This document shows positions 16,101 through 23,114 of a stretch of 64,000 bases of DNA, in pieces. The notes below the pieces were generated by a model. That model searched no databases. It worked only from the letters and a program-made list of their open reading frames with translations, and was not told where the DNA came from. The first letter of the stretch is position 1; the number at the start of each line of letters is the position of its first letter. A program made the position numbers and the translations under genes. Location: positions 1 through 64,000 of the forward strand of contig CAIQCK010000098.1 of NCBI GenBank assembly GCA_903870275.1. The letters run 5' to 3'. This DNA is from an uncultured bacterium. GTDB taxonomy: Bacteria; Verrucomicrobiota; Verrucomicrobiia; CAIQCK01.

Positions 16101-18324
16101 CGCGGTGGTTGTAACCGGCGCAAGCAGCATCTGGAACAATTCCGCCTGCCTTTACGTTGGTGATACCGGCTCTTTCAACCAACTGACGATTACCAACGGC
16201 GGCACCGTGTTCAACACCACCGGATATGTTGGCTATGCTTCCGGTGCGAACAGCAACGCGGTGCTGGTCACGGGTGCCGGTAGCATTTGGAACAATAGCG
16301 GCTCGTTTTACGTCGGTTACTCCGGTTCCAACAACAGTCTGACGATTGCCAACGGCGGTGCCGTGACAGCAACCAACGTCGTCATCGGCAACTCCGCCTC
16401 CACCGGCAACGTCCTGACCGTCTCCGGCGGCTGGCTCTACGCCACCAACATCACCGCCAGCGGCGCGCTCAACGTCAACTACGGCACGCTCAACCTCCTC
16501 AGCGGCACGGTGACGGTGAACCAACTCATTGTCTCCAACGGGGCAAACAGCGTGCTCAGTTTCAACGGCGGCACGCTCAACAGCGGCGGCAGCGCGGTCA
16601 ACAACGGCTCGATCTTCCAGGTCGGCAACGGCAGTAGCGCGGCCACTTTCGATCTGCTCGGCGGCGCGCACTCATTTGCCAGTGGCCTTTTCATCAACAC
16701 CAACGCCATCCTCGCCGGCACCGGCGCCATCACCGGTTCCATCACCGATGCCGGCCTCATCGCCCCCGGCAACGGCTTCGGCGTCATCACCGACACTGGC
16801 AACCTGACGATGCTCGGTGGCGGCGCGATGACCATGGAACTGGGCGGCACGAACGCCTGGCTTTACGACCAGTTCGACCTGACCGGCGCGCTCACCTTCG
16901 GCGGCACGCTGACGCTGACACTGCTCAATGGCTACACGCCGCAGGCGGGCGACCAGTTCAACCTCTTCGACTTCGGCAGCGGCAGCGGAGCTTTCAGCGT
17001 GACCAATCTGCCCACGCTCTCGCCCAACCTTTATTGGAATACCAGTGCGCTTTACAGCATGGGCGTGATCGAGGCCGACCAGACCGCCGGCTCGTTGCAG
17101 GTGACCCTCGCGCCGCAGGCGGCCATTGACGCGGGGGCGAAGTGGCAGGTGGATGCCGACGGCAACTGGCACACCAATAACGAGACCGTAGGCGGGTTGC
17201 TGGTGGGCAGCCACACGGTGAGCTACACCAACCTCACGGGTTGGATCGCTCCGACCAATCAGAGCGTGCAGATCGTTTCCGGGGTGACCACGACCAACAA
17301 CGGCACCTATCAATTGACGCCGCTGCTGCTGGCGGCGGTGTCGCGCAAGACGCAGGGCGCGGGAACATTCGACCTGAACCTGAATCTGAACGGGGTGCCC
17401 AGCGCGACGGTGGAGCCGCGGATCAGCGGGCCGACGCAACTGGTGTTTACGTTCAACAAGGCGATGGCGGCGGCCGACGGGACGCTGGACGTGACCGAAT
17501 TCACGGTGACCAATGCGACGTTTGTGAGCGCCAGCATCGTCACTAGCAACCTGACGTTGAACCTGACCAGCGTGGTGGACCAGTCGAAGGTGACGGTGGT
17601 GATGAACGGGTTGACCGATCTGGCGGGCAACCCGCTGTCAGGCACCAACGCGGTGATCGTCCGTTCCCTCTACGGCGATGTCAATCAGAGCGGCACGGTC
17701 AATGCGGTGGACTTGCAGCAGGTGAAGAACAACCTGCTGGCGGCGCTGACCCCGGCGAACTTCCTTTGCGACGTCAACAGCAGCGGCACGATCAACGCGG
17801 TGGACTTGCAGCAGATCAAGAACAACCTGCTGCACAGTGCCAGCCTCGCCGACTCCGGGGCGGCGCAGACGTTTTCCTCCAGCGACGCCGGCAGCAGCGT
17901 GACAACCTCCGCGTTGGCAACGACGACGCTGGGGGAGGCATTGGGCGCGGCCAACCTGACGTGGAGTACGAATGGCGACGCACCGTGGACGGCGACGCTT
18001 GCGGAAGACGGCAGCAGTGCCGCAATGAGCGGGAATATCGGCGATCTGAACGTGTCGTGGGTGGAAACGACGGTGACAGGCCCGGGCACGCTGAGCTTTG
18101 ACTGGATGGTCTCCTCGGAATTGAACGGGGATTACCTGACGTTCGCGATAGACGGGGTGAACCAGCCGGGAGCGATTTCCGGCGAGGTGAACTGGCAGAC
18201 GCTGACGTTCGACATTCCCGCCGGCACACACCGTTTGACGTGGACCTACTCCAAGAACGCCTCCACGGCCTCCGGTCTGGACGCCGGTTGGGTGCGACGG
18301 GTGGTGTATCCCAAGACGCCTTAG
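10168..18324 (+). CDS. Giant secreted repeat protein (T5SS/PEP-CTERM-associated repeats, Ig-like and dockerin domains)
   Basis: A 2,718-residue protein with a signal peptide ending near ARSAQA-QT (residue 31). Residues about 40-2190 consist of roughly two dozen units of the kind NNLTIANGGQVFN / GYIGYD / NNTVLVTGSGSVWNNSSDLYVG, matching the T5SS/PEP-CTERM-associated repeat and predicted to form a beta-solenoid. They are interrupted by autotransporter-like SFNGGTLNSGG blocks. Next come a PEGA-like segment (about 2310-2385), an SbsA-type Ig-like domain (about 2390-2495) and a type I dockerin with two calcium loops (Asp2504 and Asp2535). A beta-sandwich tail ends the protein. There is no C-terminal beta-barrel and no PEP-CTERM anchor. 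It is likely a cell-surface or matrix fibre; the partner is unknown. Confidence 0.8.
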   Translation: MEVEKKHLECRRWLVVGSLLAALACARSAQAQTPSAPITINNGGNYTITTNFDNGGLDVYVGSNVSHNSLTIQAVLSDVGAGYIGWASANNTVTVTGGSAQWTINGALWVGFTGAFNNLTIANGGQVTHGGSAIIGNDLRSSNNTVWVTGTNSLLNNGGGIFLGNDSSGNGLIISNSAQVVDGNDDVIGSTLTGNANNNWALVTGGGSVWNISGDLYAGGSSSSNNLTIANGGLVVNNNGYIGYDGSLGSGMGNSVVVTGSGSIWSNNSDLILGCLNGASGNSLVITNGGQVFNGFSAYGAVIGFDNIMGLANNNTVLVTGSGSRWNDGSDLYVGYYSSSNNLTIASGGVVTNGNGYIGYDGTFGGMGNSVVVTGAGSIWSNTSDVILGYQNGASSNSLVIANGGKVFNGNSNSTYGAVIGFDNITGVANNNTVLVTGSGSVWNNSSDLYVGYYSSSNNLTVANGGVVVNGNGYIGYDGSLGGGMSNSVMVTDSGSIWSNTGDVILGYQNGAVGNSLVIANGGQVLNNNGYIGYDAASSNNSALVSGPGSLWSNSGSLFVGYGGAGSLLTLTNGGVVWATNIVVGASDSSTGNVVTISGGSLYATNGGGGALNVLYGTLNMNSGTAAVDWLLLTNFANSVFNFNGGVLRAGQMLSTQPITVNGGTLSLAGSFVNSTGATFLLNSGSVIVPGSMANRGLFIQNGGLFDPLVFTNSGSFVLNNGTNMDGVFLNLASGVVQQSGGEHDVNVATNYGSWAISGGVANLTNLVIDGGGVFTNAGGMLVSTNAFGTGGMDVRNGVLVLNSGMVTVNQFFATNLTSSVISFNGGTLNSGGTIISNGTQFVVGNGSSAATMNLVGGTNVFASGLTIAANATLSNAATLTAPSVTINAAGQFAMNGGLAAANFVTNFGSWAISGGVANLTNFISDNHSSLTVSGGVLNGTLTIGNTGSFNQLVVTNGGAIISAGTNYIGNSSTSSNNSVLMTGAGSVWSNSSLLVFGNNGAGNRLTIANGGQISDSNTVVGIASGSINNSILVTGNGSVWTNTGYLTLGYSGAGNNLTISNGGQVFTGPSGGYIGQASTNNSVIVTDPGSLWNTVGSIYVGQGGSYNNLTIANGGQVLSGAADLIDWGSSVLVTGPGSLWQTPTVNIGQWYVSGNLLTVSNGGSVVSTSMVAGASPFSMNNVIVVSGGNLYATNTSKTGSLDLRFGTLMLNSGTVTVNRFYATNGANSIVSFNGGTLNSGGTVISNGTQFVVGNGSSAATMNLVGGTNVFANGLTIAANGTMTNAATLRTPGLLINATGRFAMNAGLAVVNVVTNGGTFIQSGGLFDPAFYDNTGTFSLLSGTNMDTVFLNEASGTVNQSGGEHDVNVATNFGAWTVSGGVANLTNFNDLGTLILSGGVMNVSALVVTNTGSVLTFNGGTLNSDGTLINNGAAFTVGDTGGGAALNLLGGAHSFSNGLVVGNSGIGNGLLITNGARAFVDGSTSFTTNGILYGGTTVLGYAASSSNNTMLVSGAGSIFSNRVNMIVGLYGSGNSLTIANSGQVFGGGFVGFGGSASNNTVLVTGAGSVWNSLGALYVGNLGSSGNSLTIANGGHVFDTLGYFGAGYGNAGNNTVTVNGAGSLWNNSGDLYAGMGDSGNLLAITNGGRVVNTNGLIGANANNNTVAVTGSGSVWSNSGVLYVGNFGSSNSLAIAGGGVVYDTTGFIGSNAGANGNAVTVTSPGSLWSNSGQLYVGYSGSFNQLTIANGGQMKNATGYVGSTFGANTNSVLVTGTGSVWNNSSWLYVGNTGSFNQLTIANGGTVLNTFGFIGYDSNANNNAVLVTGAGSVWSNSGNLMVGRDGTGNQLTITNGGVVITAGSYVGYFANSNKALVSGAGSVWNNSSFLEVGGSGSDNQLTIANGGAVFSTSGFIGWLATNGANSNTVLVTDAGSVWSNSGNIYVGWNQAFNNQLTITNGGAVFSSNGFIGLGYTNSANSNAVVVTGASSIWNNSACLYVGDTGSFNQLTITNGGTVFNTTGYVGYASGANSNAVLVTGAGSIWNNSGSFYVGYSGSNNSLTIANGGAVTATNVVIGNSASTGNVLTVSGGWLYATNITASGALNVNYGTLNLLSGTVTVNQLIVSNGANSVLSFNGGTLNSGGSAVNNGSIFQVGNGSSAATFDLLGGAHSFASGLFINTNAILAGTGAITGSITDAGLIAPGNGFGVITDTGNLTMLGGGAMTMELGGTNAWLYDQFDLTGALTFGGTLTLTLLNGYTPQAGDQFNLFDFGSGSGAFSVTNLPTLSPNLYWNTSALYSMGVIEADQTAGSLQVTLAPQAAIDAGAKWQVDADGNWHTNNETVGGLLVGSHTVSYTNLTGWIAPTNQSVQIVSGVTTTNNGTYQLTPLLLAAVSRKTQGAGTFDLNLNLNGVPSATVEPRISGPTQLVFTFNKAMAAADGTLDVTEFTVTNATFVSASIVTSNLTLNLTSVVDQSKVTVVMNGLTDLAGNPLSGTNAVIVRSLYGDVNQSGTVNAVDLQQVKNNLLAALTPANFLCDVNSSGTINAVDLQQIKNNLLHSASLADSGAAQTFSSSDAGSSVTTSALATTTLGEALGAANLTWSTNGDAPWTATLAEDGSSAAMSGNIGDLNVSWVETTVTGPGTLSFDWMVSSELNGDYLTFAIDGVNQPGAISGEVNWQTLTFDIPAGTHRLTWTYSKNASTASGLDAGWVRRVVYPKTP
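10831..11770 (+). repeat. Tandem 116-residue supra-repeat inside the giant protein
   Basis: Near-identical units begin at 10831, 11179 and 11530 (spacing 348 and 351 bases, in frame). Each contains two solenoid units. The third copy is cut short near 11770. The high nucleotide identity compared with the rest of the gene indicates recent duplication or ongoing homogenisation. Confidence 0.8.
12634..12780 (+). repeat. First copy of a near-identical 147-base block within the giant gene
   Basis: This block encodes SFNGGTLNSGG, QFVVGNGSSAATMNLVGG and LTIAANAT-type sequence. It is nearly identical to 13861-14007, and a third, more diverged version lies near 16558-16685. The blocks mark boundaries between three large solenoid sections, which suggests that whole sections were duplicated. 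Confidence 0.7.
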
Positions 18325-18368
18325 CCGAAACGGTTACGTAACGTTGGTGCGGGACACGGGAAAAACGC

Positions 18369-18397
18369 TTGCTTGGTTCCGTCGGCCTGCCTATAGT
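18369..18397 (+). promoter_or_regulatory. Sigma70-type promoter of the ATP synthase operon
   Basis: TTGCTT at 18369-18374 and TATAGT at 18392-18397 are separated by exactly 17 bases. Transcription would start about 23 bases before the atpB ATG at 18427. It is the best placed promoter-like sequence in the gap after the giant gene. Confidence 0.6.
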
Positions 18398-18426
18398 CCG
18401 CGCGATTTTTTCCCGGTGGTTTTTCG

Positions 18427-19233
18427 ATGACAGCAGAGCACGCTATACCGACTTTTGCAGAGCCGTTGTTCCACATCGGCCCGTTGCCGGTCACCAACTC
18501 GATGGTGGTGGCCTGGATCGTCGCGCTTGGGCTGATCGCCGTGGTGCAAGCCGGCACGCGCAAGGTGCAACTGTTGCCGGGCGGTTTGCAGAATTTCCTG
18601 GAGTTCGTTGTCGAGTCGCTGTATTCGCTGCTGGAGGGCATCGTCGGGCCGGAGTTTGTCCGGCGGACGTTCCCGTTCCTGGCAACGACGTTCATTTTCA
18701 TCATGGTGTGCAATTGGACCGGCTTGATCCCTGGTTTTGCCACCATCGGCTGGGGCCACGCGACGGAGCACGGCTTCAAGGTGATGACGCCGCTGCTGCG
18801 GCCGGCCAACGCCGACGTGAACATGACCGGTGCGATGGCGTTGACGTTCACGGTGCTGTGGTGCGTGTGGTATGTCCAGGCGCACGGCGTGGGCGGCGCG
18901 ATCAATCATCTCTTCGGCACCAAGGGCGGGATGAAGGGCGCGGCGTGGTGGGCGTTGCTGCCGATCTTCATCTTCGTAGGGTTGCTGGAACTGGTCTCGA
19001 TTTTCTTCGTGAGGCCGCTGGGCCTGACGATCCGTTTGTTTGGCAACATCTACGCCGGCGACAACCTGCTGGATGCGATGGGCGGCATCATTCCGGCGCC
19101 GTTCTCGGCGATCACGATGCTGCCGTTTTATTTTCTGGAGCTGATTGTCGGCATCGTGCAGGCGCTGGTGTTCATGTTGTTATGCGCCGCGTTCACGACG
19201 GCGGCGATCATGCACGAGGAAGAAGGCCATTGA
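18427..19233 (+). CDS. atpB: ATP synthase Fo subunit a
   Basis: Subunit a forms the two proton half-channels facing the c-ring. The key helix GLTIRLFGNIYAGD carries the essential arginine that interacts with the c-subunit carboxylate. Several hydrophobic segments are visible, including FLATTFIFIMVCNWTGLIPGF and the C-terminal LELIVGIVQALVFMLLCAAF. At 268 residues it is a normal bacterial subunit a. It is the first gene of atpBEFHAGDC; no atpI is visible upstream. A REPIN separates it from atpE. Confidence 0.97.
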   Translation: MTAEHAIPTFAEPLFHIGPLPVTNSMVVAWIVALGLIAVVQAGTRKVQLLPGGLQNFLEFVVESLYSLLEGIVGPEFVRRTFPFLATTFIFIMVCNWTGLIPGFATIGWGHATEHGFKVMTPLLRPANADVNMTGAMALTFTVLWCVWYVQAHGVGGAINHLFGTKGGMKGAAWWALLPIFIFVGLLELVSIFFVRPLGLTIRLFGNIYAGDNLLDAMGGIIPAPFSAITMLPFYFLELIVGIVQALVFMLLCAAFTTAAIMHEEEGH

Positions 19234-19253
19234 GCCTGTAGTTCGCGCGGTTC

Positions 19254-19324
19254 GTAGCCGCCGACGTAAGGAGGCGGATAGGTGGTCGCCGACAAGGCAT
19301 CCGCCTCCTTACGTCGGCGGCTAC
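19254..19324. repeat. REPIN-like perfect 26-bp inverted repeat between atpB and atpE
   Basis: The arms 19254-19279 and 19299-19324 are perfect reverse complements with a 19-base loop. They begin GTAG and end CTAC. A close relative lies at 47563-47632 between trpB and trpF. Inside the operon it may stabilise or terminate part of the transcript and so affect the ratio of subunit a to c. Confidence 0.7.
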
Positions 19325-19423
19325 GGCGGCCGGAAGGAAGAATAACAGTTTTCGCGGTTGGAACGTTGCGCGGTTACCGACGCAGCGGCCGCGAAGTGAA
19401 ATGCAGTTGAGAAAGGAAGCAGA

Positions 19424-19657
19424 ATGATTAGCGAGTTGGCTGTTTTGGCGCAGGCGGCTGCGCCCATGTTCAACGCAAAGTTTGCCGTGGCCATCGCCGG
19501 TTTCGGCGCGGCCATCGGTGTCGGTCTGGTCGGCTGGGGCGCGACAAACGCCATCGGCCGCAATCCCGGCGCCTTCGGCAAAATCCTGGTGATGGGCATT
19601 CTCGGCATGGCATTCGCCGAGGCCATCGCGTTTTACGCGTTGTTCCTGGGACAATAA
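19424..19657 (+). CDS. atpE: ATP synthase Fo subunit c
   Basis: Forms the rotor ring. The 77-residue hairpin has two membrane helices joined by the polar loop GRNPGA. The ion-binding glutamate is in the second helix, FAEAIAFYALF. The residue after the glutamate is alanine, not the Ser/Thr typical of sodium-binding rings, so proton coupling is likely. It is preceded by GAAAGGAAG at a good Shine-Dalgarno distance. Confidence 0.96.
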   Translation: MISELAVLAQAAAPMFNAKFAVAIAGFGAAIGVGLVGWGATNAIGRNPGAFGKILVMGILGMAFAEAIAFYALFLGQ

Positions 19658-19723
19658 ATCCGCCGCGGACACTTGCGGCGCGGCGGCACCTACGGGCCGC
19701 CCGCCGTGCAACGGGTCACGGTC

Positions 19724-20263
19724 ATGTTTATGATCCCGATCTTACTGGCAACGGAAACGGCCTCGCCGGGCTTCTTCGAGCAGTTCGGCGTGGACTGGCC
19801 GCACTTCATCGCTCAGCTTCTAACGATGCTGGTGGTGCTGTTTGTGCTCAACCGCTACGCCTACAAGCCGCTGCTCGACCTGCTGGAGGAACGCCGACGC
19901 CGCATCTCGGAGTCCATGGCGCAAGCCGAGCAGGTGAAGCAGGAGCTGGCGAAGGCGCAGGAGGCGCGCGAGAAAATCATCGCCGACGCCGGCAAACAGG
20001 CGCAGCAGTTGATCGAAGAAGCGCGCGCCGCGGCGCAACGGCAGGGCGACCAGCAGTTGCAGCAGGCCATCGCACAGGCCGAGGCGCTCATCGCCAAAGC
20101 CCGCGAGGCGACCGACCTCGATCGCGAGCGCATGTTGACCGAGCTGAAACACGAAGTCGGCCGGCTGGTGGTCGAGACCACCGCCAAGGTCACCGGCAAG
20201 GTGTTGACGCCGGAAGACCAGCAACGCCTGGCCGAGGAAACCGCGAAGCAACTGGCGGCGTAA
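19724..20263 (+). CDS. atpF: ATP synthase Fo subunit b
   Basis: The peripheral stalk subunit. One membrane helix (about residues 24-42, HFIAQLLTMLVVLFVLNRY) is followed by YKPLLDLLEERRRRI and a long charged coiled coil reaching the C-terminus. The ATG at 19724 is chosen over an upstream TTG at 19673 because the extra residues are unlike the family and read through GC-rich spacer. It is about 179 residues long, slightly above the usual 156-170. Confidence 0.93.
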   Translation: MFMIPILLATETASPGFFEQFGVDWPHFIAQLLTMLVVLFVLNRYAYKPLLDLLEERRRRISESMAQAEQVKQELAKAQEAREKIIADAGKQAQQLIEEARAAAQRQGDQQLQQAIAQAEALIAKAREATDLDRERMLTELKHEVGRLVVETTAKVTGKVLTPEDQQRLAEETAKQLAA

Positions 20264-20279
20264 CGCATCACCAATCGCG

Positions 20280-20672
20280 ATGAAAATCTCCAAGGAAGCC
20301 CGTCACATCGCCCGGTCGCTTTATCGCGACAGCCTGACGGACGGGCGGCTTGACGAGAGCAAGGTCCGCACGATCGCGAGCGGGTTGACGGCGGCCAAGC
20401 CGCGCGAGTTGATTGCGATCCTGAAGACCTACGAGCGGCTTGTGCGGCTGGAGATCGAGCGCAACACCGCGCGCGTCGAGAGCGCCGTGGCGCTGGACGG
20501 GGCGATGCAGCAGCAGATCACGGCGCAGTTGCAGCAGATTTATCGGCGGCCCATTGCGGCCGAGTTTGGAGTCAACCCGGAGTTGATCGGCGGCGTGCGC
20601 GTCCGCGTCGGCAGCGACGTGTGGGACGGCAGCGTGGCCCACCGGCTGCGGGAGTTGGGCGCAGCGTTGTAA
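20280..20672 (+). CDS. atpH: ATP synthase F1 subunit delta (short)
   Basis: The delta (OSCP) subunit joins the peripheral stalk to the top of F1. The C-terminal signature is clear: NPELIGGVRVRVGSDVWDGSV. At 130 residues the protein is about 45-50 residues shorter than typical delta subunits, so part of the N-terminal helical domain seems reduced. Its position between atpF and atpA supports the assignment. The start ATG at 20280 follows the atpF stop by 16 bases, and no better upstream start was seen. Confidence 0.9.
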   Translation: MKISKEARHIARSLYRDSLTDGRLDESKVRTIASGLTAAKPRELIAILKTYERLVRLEIERNTARVESAVALDGAMQQQITAQLQQIYRRPIAAEFGVNPELIGGVRVRVGSDVWDGSVAHRLRELGAAL

Positions 20673-20687
20673 GCAGGAAACCGTTTT

Positions 20688-22220
20688 ATGGCGAACATCC
20701 TTCAAGAAATCGAACAACAGATCGCCGGCGCCAAGCGCGGCGTCGCCAAACAGAACGTCGGCGTCGTCCGCGAAATTGGCGACGGCGTGGCCAAGATCGA
20801 GGGCCTCACCGACGCGATGTTGAACGAGATGATAGATTTCGGCAACGACATCTACGGCATCGCGCTCAACCTCGAAGAGACCGAAGTCGGCGCGATCATT
20901 CTGGGCGAATACACGCACATCAAGGAAGGCATGGAATGCCGCACCACCGGCCGGCTCCTGAGCGTGCCCGTCGGCATGGGCCTCCTGGGCCGCGTCGTCA
21001 ACTCCATCGGCATGCCGCTCGACGGCAAGGGCCCCGTCAAGTCCGACACGCTTTATCCCGTCGAGAAAATCGCCCCCGGCATTATCAAGCGCCGTTCGGT
21101 GAGCCAGCCCGTGCAGACCGGCATCATGGCCGTGGACGCGATGATCCCGATTGGCCGCGGCCAGCGCGAGTTGATCATCGGCGACCGCTCCACCGGCAAG
21201 ACCACCATCGGCATTGACACGATCATCAACCAGGCGCGCATGAATCGCGCCGCGGAGCAGGCCGGCGACAAGAGCTACCGGCCGCTTTACTGCATCTACG
21301 TCGCCATCGGCCAGAAGCAGTCCAACATCGTCCGCGTCACCAACGTTCTCGAAGAACACGGCGCGATGCCGTACACCATCGTCCTCGCGGCGTCCGCCGC
21401 CGACACCGCCACCAACCAGTATCTCGCACCGTTCGCCGGCGCGGCGATGGGCGAGTGGTTCATGGACAACGGCATGGACGCGCTGATCATTTTCGACGAT
21501 CTCTCCAAGCACGCCGTCGCCTACCGGCAGGTGTCGCTGGTGCTGCGCCGTCCGTCGGGCCGCGAGGCGTATCCGGGCGACGTGTTCTACCTGCACAGCC
21601 GCCTGCTGGAGCGCGCCGCGCGCCTGAGCGAAAAGGCCGGCAACGGCTCGCTCACCGCGCTGCCGATCATCGAGACGCAGCTCGGCGACGTCTCCGCCTA
21701 CATTCCGACCAACGTCATCTCCATCACCGACGGCCAGATTTATCTGGAAACCGATCTGTTCTACCAGGGCATCCGCCCCGCCATTTCCGTCGGCTTGTCC
21801 GTGTCGCGCGTCGGTTCCGCCGCGCAGGTCAAGGCGATGAAGCAGGTCGCCGGCCGCATCAAGGGCGACCTCGCGCAGTTCCGCGAGCTGGCGGCGTTCG
21901 CGCAGTTCGGCAGCGATCTCGACGCGAAGACGCAGGCGCAGCTCGAGCGCGGCAAGCGCATCGTCGAGGTCTTCAAGCAGCCGCAATACAACCCCGTGCC
22001 GATCGAGGTGCAGGTCGGTCTCCTCTGGGCCGTCCAGAACGGTTTCTTCGATGATGTCGCCGTGGACAAGTTGAAGGATTGCCAGGCCCAGATGTCCGAC
22101 TACCTCACGTCCCGGAAGCCGGAGTTGATGACGAAGATTTTGAAGGAAAAGGCGCTCAGCGACGCGCTGGTCGCCGAGTTGAAGGCCGCCGTCACGGAGT
22201 TCAAACAAACCTACCGGTAA
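20688..22220 (+). CDS. atpA: ATP synthase F1 subunit alpha
   Basis: The non-catalytic nucleotide-binding subunit of the F1 hexamer. The P-loop is GDRSTGKTTIG, and PAISVGLSVSRVGSAAQ is the conserved segment before the C-terminal helical bundle. At 510 residues it is full length. It starts at ATG 20688 after AAGCAGGAAA. A long open frame on the opposite strand is a codon-bias shadow. Confidence 0.98.
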   Translation: MANILQEIEQQIAGAKRGVAKQNVGVVREIGDGVAKIEGLTDAMLNEMIDFGNDIYGIALNLEETEVGAIILGEYTHIKEGMECRTTGRLLSVPVGMGLLGRVVNSIGMPLDGKGPVKSDTLYPVEKIAPGIIKRRSVSQPVQTGIMAVDAMIPIGRGQRELIIGDRSTGKTTIGIDTIINQARMNRAAEQAGDKSYRPLYCIYVAIGQKQSNIVRVTNVLEEHGAMPYTIVLAASAADTATNQYLAPFAGAAMGEWFMDNGMDALIIFDDLSKHAVAYRQVSLVLRRPSGREAYPGDVFYLHSRLLERAARLSEKAGNGSLTALPIIETQLGDVSAYIPTNVISITDGQIYLETDLFYQGIRPAISVGLSVSRVGSAAQVKAMKQVAGRIKGDLAQFRELAAFAQFGSDLDAKTQAQLERGKRIVEVFKQPQYNPVPIEVQVGLLWAVQNGFFDDVAVDKLKDCQAQMSDYLTSRKPELMTKILKEKALSDALVAELKAAVTEFKQTYR

Positions 22221-22223
22221 CGC

Positions 22224-23102
22224 ATGCCCAGTCCACGCGATTTACGCCGACGCATCAAGTCGGTCAAGAACACGTCGCAGATCACCAAGGCGATGCAGAT
22301 GGTGGCTGCCTCGAAGATGCGCAAGGCGCAGCAAGGCGCGCTCGCGGGCCGGCCTTATGCCGCGCTCATGAACACCGTGCTCGCCGAGGTCACCGCTAAC
22401 GTTGGCGACTTCAAGCATCCGCTGCTGGAAAAGCACAACACCGGCAAGCGCGCGGTGATCCTCATCAGCACCGACCGCGGCCTCTGCGGCGCGCTCAACA
22501 GCAACCTCATGCGCGAGGCGGCCAGGCTCGACAAGGAGACGACGCTTTTCATCTGCGCCGGCCGCAAGGGGTCGCAGTTCGTCGCCCGCACCAAGCGCCC
22601 GCTCGTGGCGGAGTTCACCTACAAGGACCCGCCGCAGTTCGGCGAGGCCCGCGCCATCGCGAAGTTTGTGCAGGACCTTTTCACCAAGGGCGAGGTGGAC
22701 CGCGTGGACGTGCTGTTCACCCGGTTCATCTCCACACTGAACCAGAAGATGGAACTGCGCCCGCTGCTGCCGGTCGGCGAACTGCTGGCCGTCGAGGCCG
22801 GCATGAACGGCGACCGCAAGGGCGCGGCGCTGGAGCGGACCGGCGTCGAGTATCTGTTCGAGCCGTCGGCGGACGGCGTGCTCGGCACGTTGCTGCCGCA
22901 CTACGTCAATTATCTCGTTTTCCAGATGCTGCTCGAAGCGCGCGCCAGCGAGCACAGCGCCCGCATGGTGGCGATGAAGAACGCCACCGACAACGCGGCG
23001 CAGCTCATCAAGGACCTGACCATCGAATACAACAAGATGCGCCAGGCCACCATCACGAAGGAACTTTTGGAGATCGCATCCGCCCAAATGGCGACGGCTT
23101 AA
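22224..23102 (+). CDS. atpG: ATP synthase F1 subunit gamma
   Basis: The central rotor shaft. The N-terminal helix begins PSPRDLRRRIKSVKNTSQIT and continues KAMQMVAASKMRKAQ. The Rossmann-like part includes ILISTDRGLCGALNSNL, and the C-terminal helix has SEHSARMVAMKNATDNA. At 292 residues it is standard. It starts three bases after the atpA stop. Confidence 0.97.
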   Translation: MPSPRDLRRRIKSVKNTSQITKAMQMVAASKMRKAQQGALAGRPYAALMNTVLAEVTANVGDFKHPLLEKHNTGKRAVILISTDRGLCGALNSNLMREAARLDKETTLFICAGRKGSQFVARTKRPLVAEFTYKDPPQFGEARAIAKFVQDLFTKGEVDRVDVLFTRFISTLNQKMELRPLLPVGELLAVEAGMNGDRKGAALERTGVEYLFEPSADGVLGTLLPHYVNYLVFQMLLEARASEHSARMVAMKNATDNAAQLIKDLTIEYNKMRQATITKELLEIASAQMATA

Positions 23103-23114
23103 GGTTAGTGACAC

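Noticed and set aside
10600..16400. Regularly spaced repeats resembling a CRISPR array
   Set aside because: The periodicity is in frame with one open gene, the units encode solenoid repeats, and there are no identical short repeats with unique spacers.
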